Positions 12,387 through 21,453 of a stretch of DNA of 64,000 nt are shown piece after piece. Position numbers and translations under genes: made by a program. The stretch is from positions 186,001 to 250,000 of the forward strand of contig NZ_JAFFOB010000019.1 in assembly GCF_016918935.1 (NCBI RefSeq), in the 5' to 3' direction. The DNA comes from Roseitranquillus sediminis. GTDB lineage: Bacteria; Pseudomonadota; Alphaproteobacteria; Rhodobacterales; Rhodobacteraceae. Every line of letters begins with the position of its first letter. Within the stretch, counting starts at the first letter, position 1. A model generated the notes under the pieces. That model did no database searches. It was not told the DNA's origin and saw nothing but the letters and a program-made list of their open reading frames with translations.

Positions 12387-13447
12387 TCGGGCAGGTCTGC
12401 GATCTGCATCGGCGGGAAGTCACCAAGATCGAGATCGAGCGGCAGAGCATCAGTGTCCGCATCGACCCCGTCGCCGCTCCATTCTCCGGACAGATCGAGA
12501 CTGCCGCCAGCCGCCGCGGGCAGCGCCCGCATTGTGGCAGGTGCGGCGTCCTCAAACGCCTCGTCGCCGTCGCGCTTTTCGCACGCTCCGAGCGCCACGA
12601 TGCGGATCGCGCGGAAGCCGCCCTGCTGACCGAGGCGCGCAGTCGCCAGCACCTCGCCCTCCGCCGTCTCGAGCGTGACGGCGGCGAGAGCGGAGAGCGG
12701 CACTGGCACCACGTCGCCCACCTGCCACTCTGACACAGTGGCAATCGGCACCCGCGCACGGTGCAGCACCGCATCGACGCTGGCCGGAGCGCCGAGGATC
12801 TGAGCCTGAAACGCTGCGGAAAACGCCCGCTGGTCCGGCGCCGTCGCACCGGACTGCGGCGCGACGGGGAACGCGACCGTGAGTGCACCGCACTTGGCGC
12901 CGCCTCCGAGGTCCAGCTCGAGCCGGAAGACCTGGTAGGGCCCTTCCGCAAGTGTCATCGTCGCCGCGCGGGCATCGACCAGCGGCGCCGCGTAGCGATA
13001 GCCGCTGTACGCAGGAGGCTCGGGCATCTGCGACAGCGATCGCTCGAACTCCTCGAGCAGCGCGTCGAGCATGTCGGCGCATAGCATCGCGTCGGTCGCG
13101 GTCGCCTTGCGCGGCTCCGCCTGCCGCGCCGTGACACGGCCGGAGGTCAGCGCCTCGATCAGGCCGCCCAGGATCTGCGCATCGAGAATGGCGAGCCCGT
13201 AACGCTCCGCCGGTCCCTCCAGCAGGGTGAGGAGCGCGCCGGGCGGCAGATCCTCGACCAGAGCGTCGCGCACCACCCGCTCTTCCGTCACGGAGCGCGT
13301 CATGGCAACCAGCGACGCGGCCTTGTCGGCGGCCTGCGGAACGGCAATCTTCCAGGCGCGCAGCGTCGTCATGCGGCCAAGCTCGGGCGCCGGTCGCCCC
13401 TCGCCCGCCTTGCGCCGCATCGCTCGAAGCGCGCCGTCGCTGACCAT
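12383..13447 (-). CDS. FliM/FliN-like (SpoA domain) protein
   Basis: A 354-residue protein. ATG 13447 with GGAAGG upstream is preferred; an in-frame start at 13462 is possible. Residues about 250-300 form a SpoA/surface-presentation domain (ARVPIATVSEWQVGDVVPVP), as in flagellar switch proteins FliM/FliN. The N-terminal ~230 residues resemble the middle domain of FliM only weakly, and a ~60-residue acidic tail follows the SpoA domain. Such proteins in Rhodobacterales are labelled flagellar motor switch proteins. No other flagellar gene is within the window, so a role in the motor is family-based inference. Confidence 0.75.
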   Translation of the reverse strand: MVSDGALRAMRRKAGEGRPAPELGRMTTLRAWKIAVPQAADKAASLVAMTRSVTEERVVRDALVEDLPPGALLTLLEGPAERYGLAILDAQILGGLIEALTSGRVTARQAEPRKATATDAMLCADMLDALLEEFERSLSQMPEPPAYSGYRYAAPLVDARAATMTLAEGPYQVFRLELDLGGGAKCGALTVAFPVAPQSGATAPDQRAFSAAFQAQILGAPASVDAVLHRARVPIATVSEWQVGDVVPVPLSALAAVTLETAEGEVLATARLGQQGGFRAIRIVALGACEKRDGDEAFEDAAPATMRALPAAAGGSLDLSGEWSGDGVDADTDALPLDLDLGDFPPMQIADLPD

Positions 13448-13519
13448 CACCCCGCCTTCCATCCGTCCCGGAACCTGCGTCCGGTCTGGCAGAACGCCGT
13501 TAATGCGGGGTTACGCCCC

Positions 13520-16207
13520 TCACTCAGCCGCCTGCGCGCGGGCCGTCGCCAGCGTCACGCGAAATGCCGCGCCGCCCTGGCCTGGCAGGTACGCGATGTC
13601 GCCGCCGAGATTCGCCATGATCTCGCGACAGATGGCGAGGCCGAGGCCTGCGCCGCCCGCCGCGCGCTGGTCGGTGAGGCGGGAGAACTTCTCGAAGATC
13701 AGGTTCTGCGCCTCGCGGGGGATGCCGCGGCCGTTGTCGATGAAGTCGACCGTCACCTGCCCCTGTCCGCTTCGCACGTGGACGGCGAGTTCGGGCCGCG
13801 GGGCTTCGCAGTACTTGGCTGCGTTGGACAGGACGTTGATGAAGACCTGCGCGAGGCGGTCGGGATCCGTGCGGATCGCCACCGCCTCCGAGGCGAGATC
13901 ACGGCGCAACCGCACCCGGCCAGCCTCGAGTCCCGCCGCCGATACGGCCCTGTCTATCACGCGCCTCAACGTCGTGTCGGCGACGTTCAGCATCACCTGA
14001 CCGTTCTCCAGCACGCTGAGGTCGAGGAGGTCGTCGAGCAGCCGCGTCAGTCGGACCGCCTCGTCATGGATCACCCCGGTGTAGCGGAGCCGATCGGCCT
14101 CGCCCAGCTCGGCACCGTCGCGCAGGATCTCTGAGAAGGCGCGGATCGAGGTCATCGGTGTCCTCAGCTCGTGGCTGATCTGACTCAGGAACGCGTCCTT
14201 CTGGTGGCTGAGGGCAGTCAGCTTCTCGTTCGCGTCGCGCAGCTGCCGCGCCGTACGCTCGAGCTCGGACGACTTGGCCTCGAGTTGGGCGGAATATTCC
14301 ATGATCTGCGCAGTCTCGTCGGCGACGCGCATCAGGTCCTCTACCGAGACGGAGCTGCCGCCGATGATCTGGCCCAGCATAGCATGCGCCGTCGCGGCGC
14401 CGACCGAGCCCGCCAACTCGCGCTCGAGCCGCTCGAGGAAGGCGGGCGTCGGGTCGGGTAGGAAGCCCACGCGGCCCTGCCGCGCGACCTCGCGGCTGAA
14501 GAGGGCTTGCGCCTCGGCCGAGCCGAGGATGCGCTGCGCCATCATCAGCAAGTCCTCTGCCTCGGCCGAACCACCGCTCCAGCCGCGCGGCTCGGCGGCG
14601 TGGCGAAACACGTTGACGAAGGTCGCCCCCTGCAGCCGCTCCAGCGGCTTCGGAAAGGTCAGGATCGAGCCCGCGAGAAAGAGACAGATGTTGATCGAGA
14701 GGCTCCAGAACATCGCGTGCACGACCGGATCGAGGCCCTCGATGCCGAAGAGGGCCCGCGGCCTGAGCCAGCCAATGCCCCATGGACCCTCGGCCAGCAT
14801 CACCGCTGGGATCAGCACACCCTCGCCGAAGCTCGGCAGGAACAGCGTGTAGACCCACACGAGGAAGCCTGCGAGGAGGCCCGCCACCGCACCGATGCGG
14901 GTCGCGCCGCGCCAGAAAACACCCCCGACCAGCGCCGGCGCGACCTGCGCCACGCCGACAAAGGAGATCAGACCGATCGCGGCCAGCGCCTCGCCGCCAC
15001 CCGTGACGCGGTAGTAGGCGTATCCGAGCGCCAGCACCGCGCCGATGGACAGGCGGCGCGAGGCTAGTACCACCTCGCGCACGTCGCCCGACCGTACTCC
15101 GCCACCGGACCGCGTGCTGAGCCAGATCGGCAGAACGATGTTGTTCGAGACCATCGTCGCAAGCGCGATGGCCGCAACGATCACCATCGACGTCGCAGAC
15201 GAGAAGCCGCCGAGGAACGCCAGCAGCGCAAGCCCCTCGCGCCCCTGCGCCAGCGGCACCGTGAGTACGAAGAGGTCAGGGTTCGACCCGGCGGGCATCA
15301 CGGCCAGCCCCGCCACCGCGATCGGCAGCACGAAGAGGCTCATCGCCATGAGGTAGAGCGGGAACGCCCACGAGGCGGTGGCGAGGTGGCGCTCGTCGGG
15401 GTTCTCGACCACAAGCACCTGGAACATGCGCGGCAGCGTCAGGAACGCGACCCCTGCCAGCAGCGTGTAGCCGATCCAGCGGCTGGGCCGGACCTGCCAC
15501 TCGGCAAGCCGCGAGGTGTCGATCATGTCGAACATTGGCGCGACGCCGCCCGCCACACCCCAGACGACGAAGACGCCGACAGCCAGTAGCGCCACCAGCT
15601 TGACCACCGCCTCGAGCGCGATGGCGGTCACGATACCATGGTGCCGCTCGTTCACGTCCAGCTTGCGCGTGCCAAAAACGATGGTGAAGAGCGTCAGCCC
15701 CGCCGCCACCCAGAGCGCGCTCCCCGACGTCTCGGGTGCGCGCATGAAACCCGGCTCCTCGGCCGCGAAGACCGACACCGACAGCGTGACCGACTGAAGC
15801 TGCAGCGCGATGTAAGGGGTCGAGCCCAGCACGGCGAGGACGGTGACGAGCGCGCCCAGCAGGTTGGACTTGCCATATCGCGACGAGACGAGGTCGGCGA
15901 TCGATGTGATGCGCTGGCTCCGGCCGATCCGCACGAGCTTGCGCACCACGCCCCACCAGCCGACCATCACCAGCGTCGGCCCGAGGTAGATCGTCATGAA
16001 CTCCAGTCCGGACCGTGCCGCGTAGCCGACTGCGCCGTAGAACGTCCACGCCGTGCAGTAGATGGAGAGCGAGAGCGTGTAGACCGCCGGCGAGCGCAGC
16101 CAGCCCGCCTGCCCTCGCGACGCCCGCTTCTCGGCCGCCCACGCGACCAGGAAGAGCAGGCCCACATAGAGGAGGCAGACCGCGAGCAGGAGGTGGAGCG
16201 ACAGCAT
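13520..16207 (-). CDS. Sodium/solute symporter-domain sensor histidine kinase
   Basis: An 895-residue membrane sensor. Residues 1 to ~500 form an SLC5/PutP-like transporter of about 12-13 helices; a linker of ~150 residues includes a coiled coil. HisKA has the phospho-acceptor in ISHELRTPMTSIRAF (about residue 675), and HATPase_c has FINVLSNAAKYCE and GGAGLGLAICREI. It lacks a receiver; a separate receiver is encoded two genes upstream. CbrA-type kinases are the closest known design, sensing nutrient state or transport flux. The start overlaps the stop of the small membrane gene (TGATG), so the two are coupled. The transported ligand is unknown; acetate or another small acid is a guess from the ScfR neighbour. 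Confidence 0.9.
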   Translation of the reverse strand: MLSLHLLLAVCLLYVGLLFLVAWAAEKRASRGQAGWLRSPAVYTLSLSIYCTAWTFYGAVGYAARSGLEFMTIYLGPTLVMVGWWGVVRKLVRIGRSQRITSIADLVSSRYGKSNLLGALVTVLAVLGSTPYIALQLQSVTLSVSVFAAEEPGFMRAPETSGSALWVAAGLTLFTIVFGTRKLDVNERHHGIVTAIALEAVVKLVALLAVGVFVVWGVAGGVAPMFDMIDTSRLAEWQVRPSRWIGYTLLAGVAFLTLPRMFQVLVVENPDERHLATASWAFPLYLMAMSLFVLPIAVAGLAVMPAGSNPDLFVLTVPLAQGREGLALLAFLGGFSSATSMVIVAAIALATMVSNNIVLPIWLSTRSGGGVRSGDVREVVLASRRLSIGAVLALGYAYYRVTGGGEALAAIGLISFVGVAQVAPALVGGVFWRGATRIGAVAGLLAGFLVWVYTLFLPSFGEGVLIPAVMLAEGPWGIGWLRPRALFGIEGLDPVVHAMFWSLSINICLFLAGSILTFPKPLERLQGATFVNVFRHAAEPRGWSGGSAEAEDLLMMAQRILGSAEAQALFSREVARQGRVGFLPDPTPAFLERLERELAGSVGAATAHAMLGQIIGGSSVSVEDLMRVADETAQIMEYSAQLEAKSSELERTARQLRDANEKLTALSHQKDAFLSQISHELRTPMTSIRAFSEILRDGAELGEADRLRYTGVIHDEAVRLTRLLDDLLDLSVLENGQVMLNVADTTLRRVIDRAVSAAGLEAGRVRLRRDLASEAVAIRTDPDRLAQVFINVLSNAAKYCEAPRPELAVHVRSGQGQVTVDFIDNGRGIPREAQNLIFEKFSRLTDQRAAGGAGLGLAICREIMANLGGDIAYLPGQGGAAFRVTLATARAQAAE

Positions 16208-16455
16208 CAGCCGTCATCCTCGGGGTCGATGCGCTTGAGCCGGCCGGACAGCACGAAGGCCGCGAGGATCAAGCCGAACCAGACACCGAAGAGGTAGATC
16301 GCGCTGACAGCTATGCTTGAGGCGTGGCCGCCGCGCAGCACCGGCAGCATGAAGAGGAAGAGTCCGAAGTAGGGCAGGATCCGAGCCGCATCCATGATCC
16401 GGCGCCGGCGATAGCCGCGCCGCGCCAGGAACAGCGGTTCACGCGGCGCCTTCAC
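16207..16455 (-). CDS. Small membrane protein between receiver and symporter-kinase
   Basis: An 82-residue protein with two predicted helices (about residues 27-42 and 48-70), a basic N-terminus and an acidic tail RLKRIDPEDDG. The frame begins at GTG 16455, overlapping the receiver gene by 17 bases; ATG 16395 is an alternative start just before the first helix. The stop overlaps the kinase ATG. Its strict position suggests an accessory subunit of the symporter-kinase, similar in size to small partners of SLC5 transporters. This role is inferred. Confidence 0.75.
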   Translation of the reverse strand: MKAPREPLFLARRGYRRRRIMDAARILPYFGLFLFMLPVLRGGHASSIAVSAIYLFGVWFGLILAAFVLSGRLKRIDPEDDG

Positions 16456-16819
16456 GGCCGAGGAGATGGCGGAGCGAGTCGAGCACCTCGGCGTTCGAGA
16501 ACGGCTTCGTCATGAAGAGGCTCGCTCCGTGCCGCTCGGCCATCTCGCGGTCGCGCTTCTGTCCGCGTGCAGTCAGCATCAGCACCGGCAGCGCGGCGGT
16601 GGCTGGATCCCCACGCAGGTCCCTCAGAATGTCGTAGCCCGAGCGGTTGGGCAGCATCACATCCAGCACCACCACGTCGGGGTCGCGCTGACGCACCGCA
16701 TCGAGCGCGGTCGCGCCGTCCGAATGGCAATGCACGTGCCAGCCGTCCCGCGACAGGATGAAGCGCATCGCCTCCATTATGTTCGGCTCGTCCTCGATCA
16801 GCAGGACCGTACCGCCCAT
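16439..16819 (-). CDS. Single-domain response regulator (receiver only)
   Basis: A 126-residue receiver domain. The acidic pair is in LLIEDEPNIMEA, the phospho-acceptor Asp in VVLDVMLPNRSGYDIL, Thr in MLTARG and Lys in FMTKPFS. It has no output domain, so it acts by phosphotransfer or protein contact. Its gene is first in the receiver / small membrane protein / symporter-kinase operon and is the obvious partner of that kinase. Confidence 0.92.
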   Translation of the reverse strand: MGGTVLLIEDEPNIMEAMRFILSRDGWHVHCHSDGATALDAVRQRDPDVVVLDVMLPNRSGYDILRDLRGDPATAALPVLMLTARGQKRDREMAERHGASLFMTKPFSNAEVLDSLRHLLGREGAA

Positions 16820-16881
16820 TGCCGACCTCCCCTCCCGATCCCAGGGGCTCGCCTTGCGGTCTTTTCCGCCCCTTTCGCACC

Positions 16882-16910
16882 TGTATCACCCCAAGACAAG
16901 GACGTGTCAA
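16882..16910 (-). promoter_or_regulatory. Candidate promoter for receiver/kinase operon
   Basis: On the minus strand a perfect TTGACA (16905-16910, overlapping the ScfR stop codon) is followed after 17 bases by GATACA (16882-16887), about 60 bases before the receiver ATG. It would let the kinase operon be transcribed separately from the regulator gene upstream. Confidence 0.42.
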
Positions 16911-18178
16911 AGAACGTCCAAGAGGATCGAAGGCTCGCGTCGCGCGACACAGGCCTCGCGCGGGCAGATGCGGCAACTGGTGCCGATCGGCTCCGCGGGT
17001 GCGTCTGGCGGCGGATCAGGCAGGATCAGCAACGTCGCCTCGTGCACGACCGGACCGTCGAACCCGGCGGGACGCGAGGCCGCGGCGCTGGCGAACGTCA
17101 GGAAGCGCTGCGGCCGCCGGCCCGGATGCTCGACAACCGAGCGGATGGGCACGCCCGGCCCGGCCAGCGCCCGGTAAAGAGGCCAGAGCGGGCATGCAGC
17201 GCCGAAACGCGGCATCGGAAAGCCGTCGATCGCCTTGCGCAGGGTCATCGTGCCTGACCCGTCGCAGATGACGAGACCGCTCGACGTCTCGTCGGGCACC
17301 AGCGCCCACCGCCGCAAAACTGCGGCCACGTCGACGCCGAAGCGCCGGGCCAGCGCGGCGGGGTCCGGTGACGCCGCCCTCGCCTCGGCATAGAGCTCGT
17401 GCGGCATCGCCGCTGCGTCGGTCGCGAAGCGGCCGAGCCAGTGCTGGGCGAGCAGGCGGCCGGCGCGGGAGCCGAACGCGTTCTCGGACAGCATGTCGTC
17501 AGCGCTTGCGCCGTCGGGCAGACGCCAGCCGAGATCGTCCAGCCACGCCTCGACCTCCTCGTGCGGCGCCAGCCGCGTTCGGTCTACATCGGCGGTCGTG
17601 TCGAGGTAGGCGACGAGGGCGCGGCTGCTCTCGGCTAGGCTGCGGCTGTCTTCGTGCAGGTTGCGGTGGAACCGCGCCTGCCACTCCGGGTCGATTCCGG
17701 CGGCCTCCGTCAGGATTGCGGCCGTCGACCTGATCGCGGTGACCTTCGACAGCACCTCGTGCAACGACGTTTGCAGGAACGGGTCGTGGGTCAGTCGGTC
17801 ACTCAGCGCCTCGACGCTCCGTTCGAGCGCCTCGATGCGACGTGCCTGCGTGTCGATCAGCCTTGCCCAGCCAGGGAACCGTCCGGCGAATTCCTCGACC
17901 CGGTCGACCTCCGGTTCGCTTGCGCGCGAGGCTTCGGCGGTGTCGCGCAGCGTCGCGATCAGGTCGACCGCGGCGCCTTCGGACAGGGCTGCCGGCTCCA
18001 CGTCGAGCGCGCGCGCAATGTCGTTGAGCAGCTTTCCCCCGATCCTGCGCCGGTTGTGCTCGATGAGGTTGAGGTATGAGGCCGATATGCCTGCCTGGCG
18101 CGCGAGGTCCGCCTGCCTCATCTTTCGATCGAGCCTCCGGTCGCGGATCCGGCTTCCGGTGAGTGCGGTTCGGGGCAA
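16907..18178 (-). CDS. ScfR-family short-chain fatty acyl regulator (XRE type)
   Basis: A 423-residue transcription regulator. The N-terminal helix-turn-helix includes MRQADLARQAGISASYLNLI (residues ~20-39). A helical middle region follows, then the ScfRs C-terminal domain with FGAACPLWPLYRAL and a cysteine motif CRICPREACVARREP near the end. Family members (PrpC/RamB/ScfR type) bind a short-chain acyl-CoA and control acetate or propionate genes. The start is TTG 18178; the residues after it (ALTGSRIRDRR) match the usual ScfR N-terminus, which supports this rare codon. It sits just upstream of the symporter-kinase operon, which hints that both respond to short acids. Confidence 0.9.
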   Translation of the reverse strand: MPRTALTGSRIRDRRLDRKMRQADLARQAGISASYLNLIEHNRRRIGGKLLNDIARALDVEPAALSEGAAVDLIATLRDTAEASRASEPEVDRVEEFAGRFPGWARLIDTQARRIEALERSVEALSDRLTHDPFLQTSLHEVLSKVTAIRSTAAILTEAAGIDPEWQARFHRNLHEDSRSLAESSRALVAYLDTTADVDRTRLAPHEEVEAWLDDLGWRLPDGASADDMLSENAFGSRAGRLLAQHWLGRFATDAAAMPHELYAEARAASPDPAALARRFGVDVAAVLRRWALVPDETSSGLVICDGSGTMTLRKAIDGFPMPRFGAACPLWPLYRALAGPGVPIRSVVEHPGRRPQRFLTFASAAASRPAGFDGPVVHEATLLILPDPPPDAPAEPIGTSCRICPREACVARREPSILLDVL

Positions 18179-18298
18179 GGCGGCACTGTCCTGTCGCTGG
18201 CGTCCGCGGCCCCGTCCGACTCAGGAACGCCGACGCGGTGCCGCAGATCGAAGTCTAGCCGTTCCCGGCGCGAAGAAAACGGCCCTCCCGGCGCCGGT

Positions 18299-19549
18299 TC
18301 AGCTTGCGATGCCGGCGGTCTCGAGAACGGCGTGCAGGAGGACGTTGGTCCCCTTCGCGGCCCAGTCCGGCATGATCTCCTCCGCCTCGTTGTGGGAGAT
18401 CCCGTCCTTGCAGGGGCAGAAGATCATCGCCGTCGGCGCGATGCGGTTGATCCAACAGGCGTCGTGCCCAGCGCCCGACACGATGTCCCTGTGGCTGTAG
18501 CCGAGCCGCCGGGCCGCCTCGCGCACCGCACCCACGCATCCCGTGTCGAAGGTCACGGGGTCGTAGTGCCCTGTTGGCTCGATCTCGATCTCAAGTCCGA
18601 GCCCCGAGGCGATCTCCCGGGCCTCCGCCTCGAGCCGCTCGCGCATCGAGGTGAGCTTGCCGAGATCCGGCGTGCGGAAGTCGATGGTGAACACCGCGCG
18701 GCCGGCAACCACGTTGCGCGAGTTCGGGTGGAGGTCGGCGTGCCCCACCGCACCGACCGCCTCCGGCTGGTGGTCCATGGCGATGCGGTGCGCGGACTCG
18801 ATGACGCGCGCCATGCCGAGGCTCGCGTCGCGGCGCATCTGCATCGGGGTCGAGCCGGTGTGTGCATCGCGCCCTGTCAGCCGCACCTCGAGCCACCAGA
18901 GCCCCTGGCCATGGGTCACGACGCCGACGTCCGTGCCCTCGGCCTCGAGGACCGGGCCTTGCTCGATGTGGAGCTCGAAATAGGCGTGGATCGGACGGCC
19001 TCCGACCTCTTCCTCGCCCTTCCAGCCGATGCGCCCCAGTTCGTCGCCGAAGCGCCGGCCGTTGGCATCGGTCCGGTCGTAGGCCCACTCCAGCTCGTGC
19101 TCGCCGATGAACACTCCGGAGCCCAGCATCGCTGGCGCGAAGCGCGTGCCCTCTTCGTTAGTCCAGTTGGTGACGACGACGGGCCGGCGGGTGCGGATGC
19201 CCGCGTTGTTCAGCGTCCGCACCAGCTCGAGCCCGCCGAGCACGCCCAGCACACCGTCGAACCGCCCGCCGGTCGGCTGCGTGTCGAGATGCGAGCCCAC
19301 ATAGACCGGCGCGGCGTCAGGCTCAGTGCCCTCGCGGCGGGCAAACATGGTCCCGATGCCATCGACGCCGACGGTGCAGCCCGCCGCCTCGCACCACTCG
19401 CGGAATAGCGCCCGACCATCGGCATCGGCGTCGGTGAGCGTCTGGCGGTTGTTGCCCCCGGCGACGCCCGGCCCGATCTGCGCCATCTGCATCAGGCTCT
19501 CCCAGAGGCGGGCGCCGTCGATCTGCAGGTTTGGAGCGGGGGCAGTCAC
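18299..19549 (-). CDS. N-carbamoyl-beta-alanine / N-carbamoyl-amino acid hydrolase (M20)
   Basis: A 416-residue metal-dependent amidohydrolase of the M20/HyuC type. Metal-site motifs are GSHLDTQPTGGRFDG (about 85), NWTNEEGTRF (about 128), HIEQGP (about 193) and SGAGHDACW (about 366). A dimerisation lid is inserted around residues 210-330. Enzymes of this group cut N-carbamoyl-beta-alanine or N-carbamoyl-L-amino acids to amine, CO2 and ammonia. The gene starts (GTG 19549) four bases after the transaminase stop. That neighbour points to beta-ureidopropionase of reductive pyrimidine breakdown (PydC). No dihydropyrimidinase or PydA/B genes are in the window. Confidence 0.88.
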   Translation of the reverse strand: MTAPAPNLQIDGARLWESLMQMAQIGPGVAGGNNRQTLTDADADGRALFREWCEAAGCTVGVDGIGTMFARREGTEPDAAPVYVGSHLDTQPTGGRFDGVLGVLGGLELVRTLNNAGIRTRRPVVVTNWTNEEGTRFAPAMLGSGVFIGEHELEWAYDRTDANGRRFGDELGRIGWKGEEEVGGRPIHAYFELHIEQGPVLEAEGTDVGVVTHGQGLWWLEVRLTGRDAHTGSTPMQMRRDASLGMARVIESAHRIAMDHQPEAVGAVGHADLHPNSRNVVAGRAVFTIDFRTPDLGKLTSMRERLEAEAREIASGLGLEIEIEPTGHYDPVTFDTGCVGAVREAARRLGYSHRDIVSGAGHDACWINRIAPTAMIFCPCKDGISHNEAEEIMPDWAAKGTNVLLHAVLETAGIAS

Positions 19550-19553
19550 GGGT

Positions 19554-20879
19554 TCAGTCGAGCCGGCTCAGGACGTCGCGCAGGGTGGAGACGATGCGGT
19601 CGATCTGTTCCCTCTCGATGATGAGCGGCGGCGAGAGGGCGATGATGTCGCCCGTAGTGCGGACGAGGACGCCGCGGTCGTAGGCGTCGAGGAAGGCGGT
19701 GAAGGCGCGGCGCGTGGGCTCACCCTTCATCGGCTCGAGCTCGATGGCGCCGATCAGGCCAAGGTTGCGGATGTCGATCACGTGGCGCGCGTCGCTCAGC
19801 GAGTGCAGCGCCTCCTCCCAGTAGCTCTGAATCTCGGCCGCGCGGTCGAAGAGCGCGAGCTCGCGGTAGGTTTCGAGCGTCGCGAGACCTGCCGCCGACG
19901 CGATCGGGCAGCCGGAATATGTGTAGCCGTGGAAGAGTTCGATCAGGTGCTCGGGGCCATGCATGAAGGCGTCGTGGATCTGGTCGCTGGCCAGCACGCC
20001 GCCCATCGGCACCGCCCCGTTGGTCAGGCCCTTGGCGCAGGTGATCATGTCGGGCACGGTTGCGAACCTGTCGGCCGCGAAGGGCGCGCCGAGCCGGCCG
20101 AAGCCGGTGATGACCTCGTCGAAGATGAGCAGGATGCCGTGCTTCGCGGTGACCTCGCGCAGCCGCTCAAGATAGCCCTTTGGCGGCACTAGGACGCCGG
20201 TCGAGCAGGCCACGGGCTCGACAATGACGGCGGCGATGGTTTCGGCGCCGTGCAGCGCCACCAGACGCTCGACCTCGTCGGCGAGATGCGCCCCCTCCTC
20301 CGGCTGGCCGCGGGTGAACGTCTGACCCGGAAGTTGCGTGTGCGGCAGGTGGTCGACGCCCGCCAGCAGATGCCCGAAATAGCGGCGGTTGTTGGTGATC
20401 CCGCCGACGGAGATGCCGCCGAAGTTCACGCCATGATAGCCGCGCGCCCGCCCGATCAGGCGGGTCCGGCTGCCCTCGCCTCGCGCGCGATGGTAAGCCA
20501 GCGCGATCTTGAGCGCGGTGTCGACGCTCTCGGACCCAGAATTGGTGAAGAAGACGTGGTTCAACGGGTCTGGCGCGAGGTCGCGCAGGCGGTTGGCCAG
20601 CTCGAACGCCTTCGGGTGGCCCATCTGGAAGGCGGGCGCGTAGTCGAGCCCCGCCGCCTGGCGCTGGATTGCCTCGACGATGCGCGGCTGCCCGTGGCCG
20701 GCGTTGCAGCACCAGAGGCCAGCGGTGCCGTCCAGAACCTGCCGTCCGTCCGCGGTAGTGTAATGCATGCCCTCGGCCGCGACAAACATGCGCGGCGCCT
20801 GCTTGAACTGGCGGTTGGCCGTGAAAGGCATCCAGAATGCCGAGAGGTCGTTCGGCACGTTCGGCCGGTCTAGCGCCAT
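19554..20879 (-). CDS. Omega-amino acid--pyruvate transaminase (class III)
   Basis: A 441-residue PLP enzyme. FTNSGSESVDTALKIAL (about 112), FDEVITGFGRLG (about 253) and the lysine motif TCAKGLTNGAVPMG (about 285) are all present. It resembles beta-alanine:pyruvate transaminases, including GLWCCNAGHG near residue 54. The expected reaction turns beta-alanine and pyruvate into malonate semialdehyde and alanine. Coupling with the carbamoyl hydrolase downstream makes two consecutive steps of uracil catabolism. Other amine donors (taurine, GABA, aromatic amines) are possible. Confidence 0.88.
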   Translation of the reverse strand: MALDRPNVPNDLSAFWMPFTANRQFKQAPRMFVAAEGMHYTTADGRQVLDGTAGLWCCNAGHGQPRIVEAIQRQAAGLDYAPAFQMGHPKAFELANRLRDLAPDPLNHVFFTNSGSESVDTALKIALAYHRARGEGSRTRLIGRARGYHGVNFGGISVGGITNNRRYFGHLLAGVDHLPHTQLPGQTFTRGQPEEGAHLADEVERLVALHGAETIAAVIVEPVACSTGVLVPPKGYLERLREVTAKHGILLIFDEVITGFGRLGAPFAADRFATVPDMITCAKGLTNGAVPMGGVLASDQIHDAFMHGPEHLIELFHGYTYSGCPIASAAGLATLETYRELALFDRAAEIQSYWEEALHSLSDARHVIDIRNLGLIGAIELEPMKGEPTRRAFTAFLDAYDRGVLVRTTGDIIALSPPLIIEREQIDRIVSTLRDVLSRLD

Positions 20880-21091
20880 GGAAAGTCTCCAGAAGCGGCC
20901 GCGCGGGCCGCGTTGCAGGGCCGTGATCGTCAGGTCGCGGCGAGGCTAGCAGAGGCCTTCGGCCAGTCAAGCCGAGGCGCCCTTGCCGGCGTTAACCATC
21001 GCGGCGGATGCACCGGCGCAATTTACCGCCGGCTAAGAATGTCAGGACGATCTTCGCCGTGGATTGGGGGCCTCGCGCACGGAGCGGAGGT

Positions 21092-21436
21092 ATGACTGAC
21101 ATTGGAGTGATTGGGCGGGTGCTGGCCGCGGGTCCTGGAGCCGTGGTTCATCCGGCCCAGCCGGCGAGCCAGGCGAGGCTGCAGGTACAGCCGCATGCAG
21201 AAACGCCGCGCCCGGTCGCGGATCCGGACGCGCCGACTGGACCCCGGCCCACGTTCGAGCATACGTTCCTCGAGCGGGCACGCGCGATCTGGCCGGACGA
21301 TCCCGCCGCGACGGCGCGGGCCGAGCGCAACGCCCCAAAGGAAATCCCGCGGACGTCTCCGCGGATCGGCGGCGATGTCCTGCTGCTTCGCACCGTAGAC
21401 ATGGTGGCTCCGCCGACCATCGACCTTCGGCGTTGA
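21092..21436 (+). CDS. Hypothetical protein, proline/alanine-rich
   Basis: A 114-residue frame from ATG 21092. GGAGG lies immediately upstream but too close to be ideal, and an in-frame ATG at 21008 exists. The N-terminal half is rich in Ala, Pro and Gln and likely disordered; the segment PRPTFEHTFLERARAIWPDD looks like a short helix; the end is MVAPPTIDLRR. No family recognised. A GTTAACCAT motif resembling a CtrA half-site lies about 95 bases upstream. It could be a real small gene or chance coding in GC-rich DNA. Confidence 0.45.
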   Translation: MTDIGVIGRVLAAGPGAVVHPAQPASQARLQVQPHAETPRPVADPDAPTGPRPTFEHTFLERARAIWPDDPAATARAERNAPKEIPRTSPRIGGDVLLLRTVDMVAPPTIDLRR

Positions 21437-21453
21437 CGCGCGAAGGGCACGGG

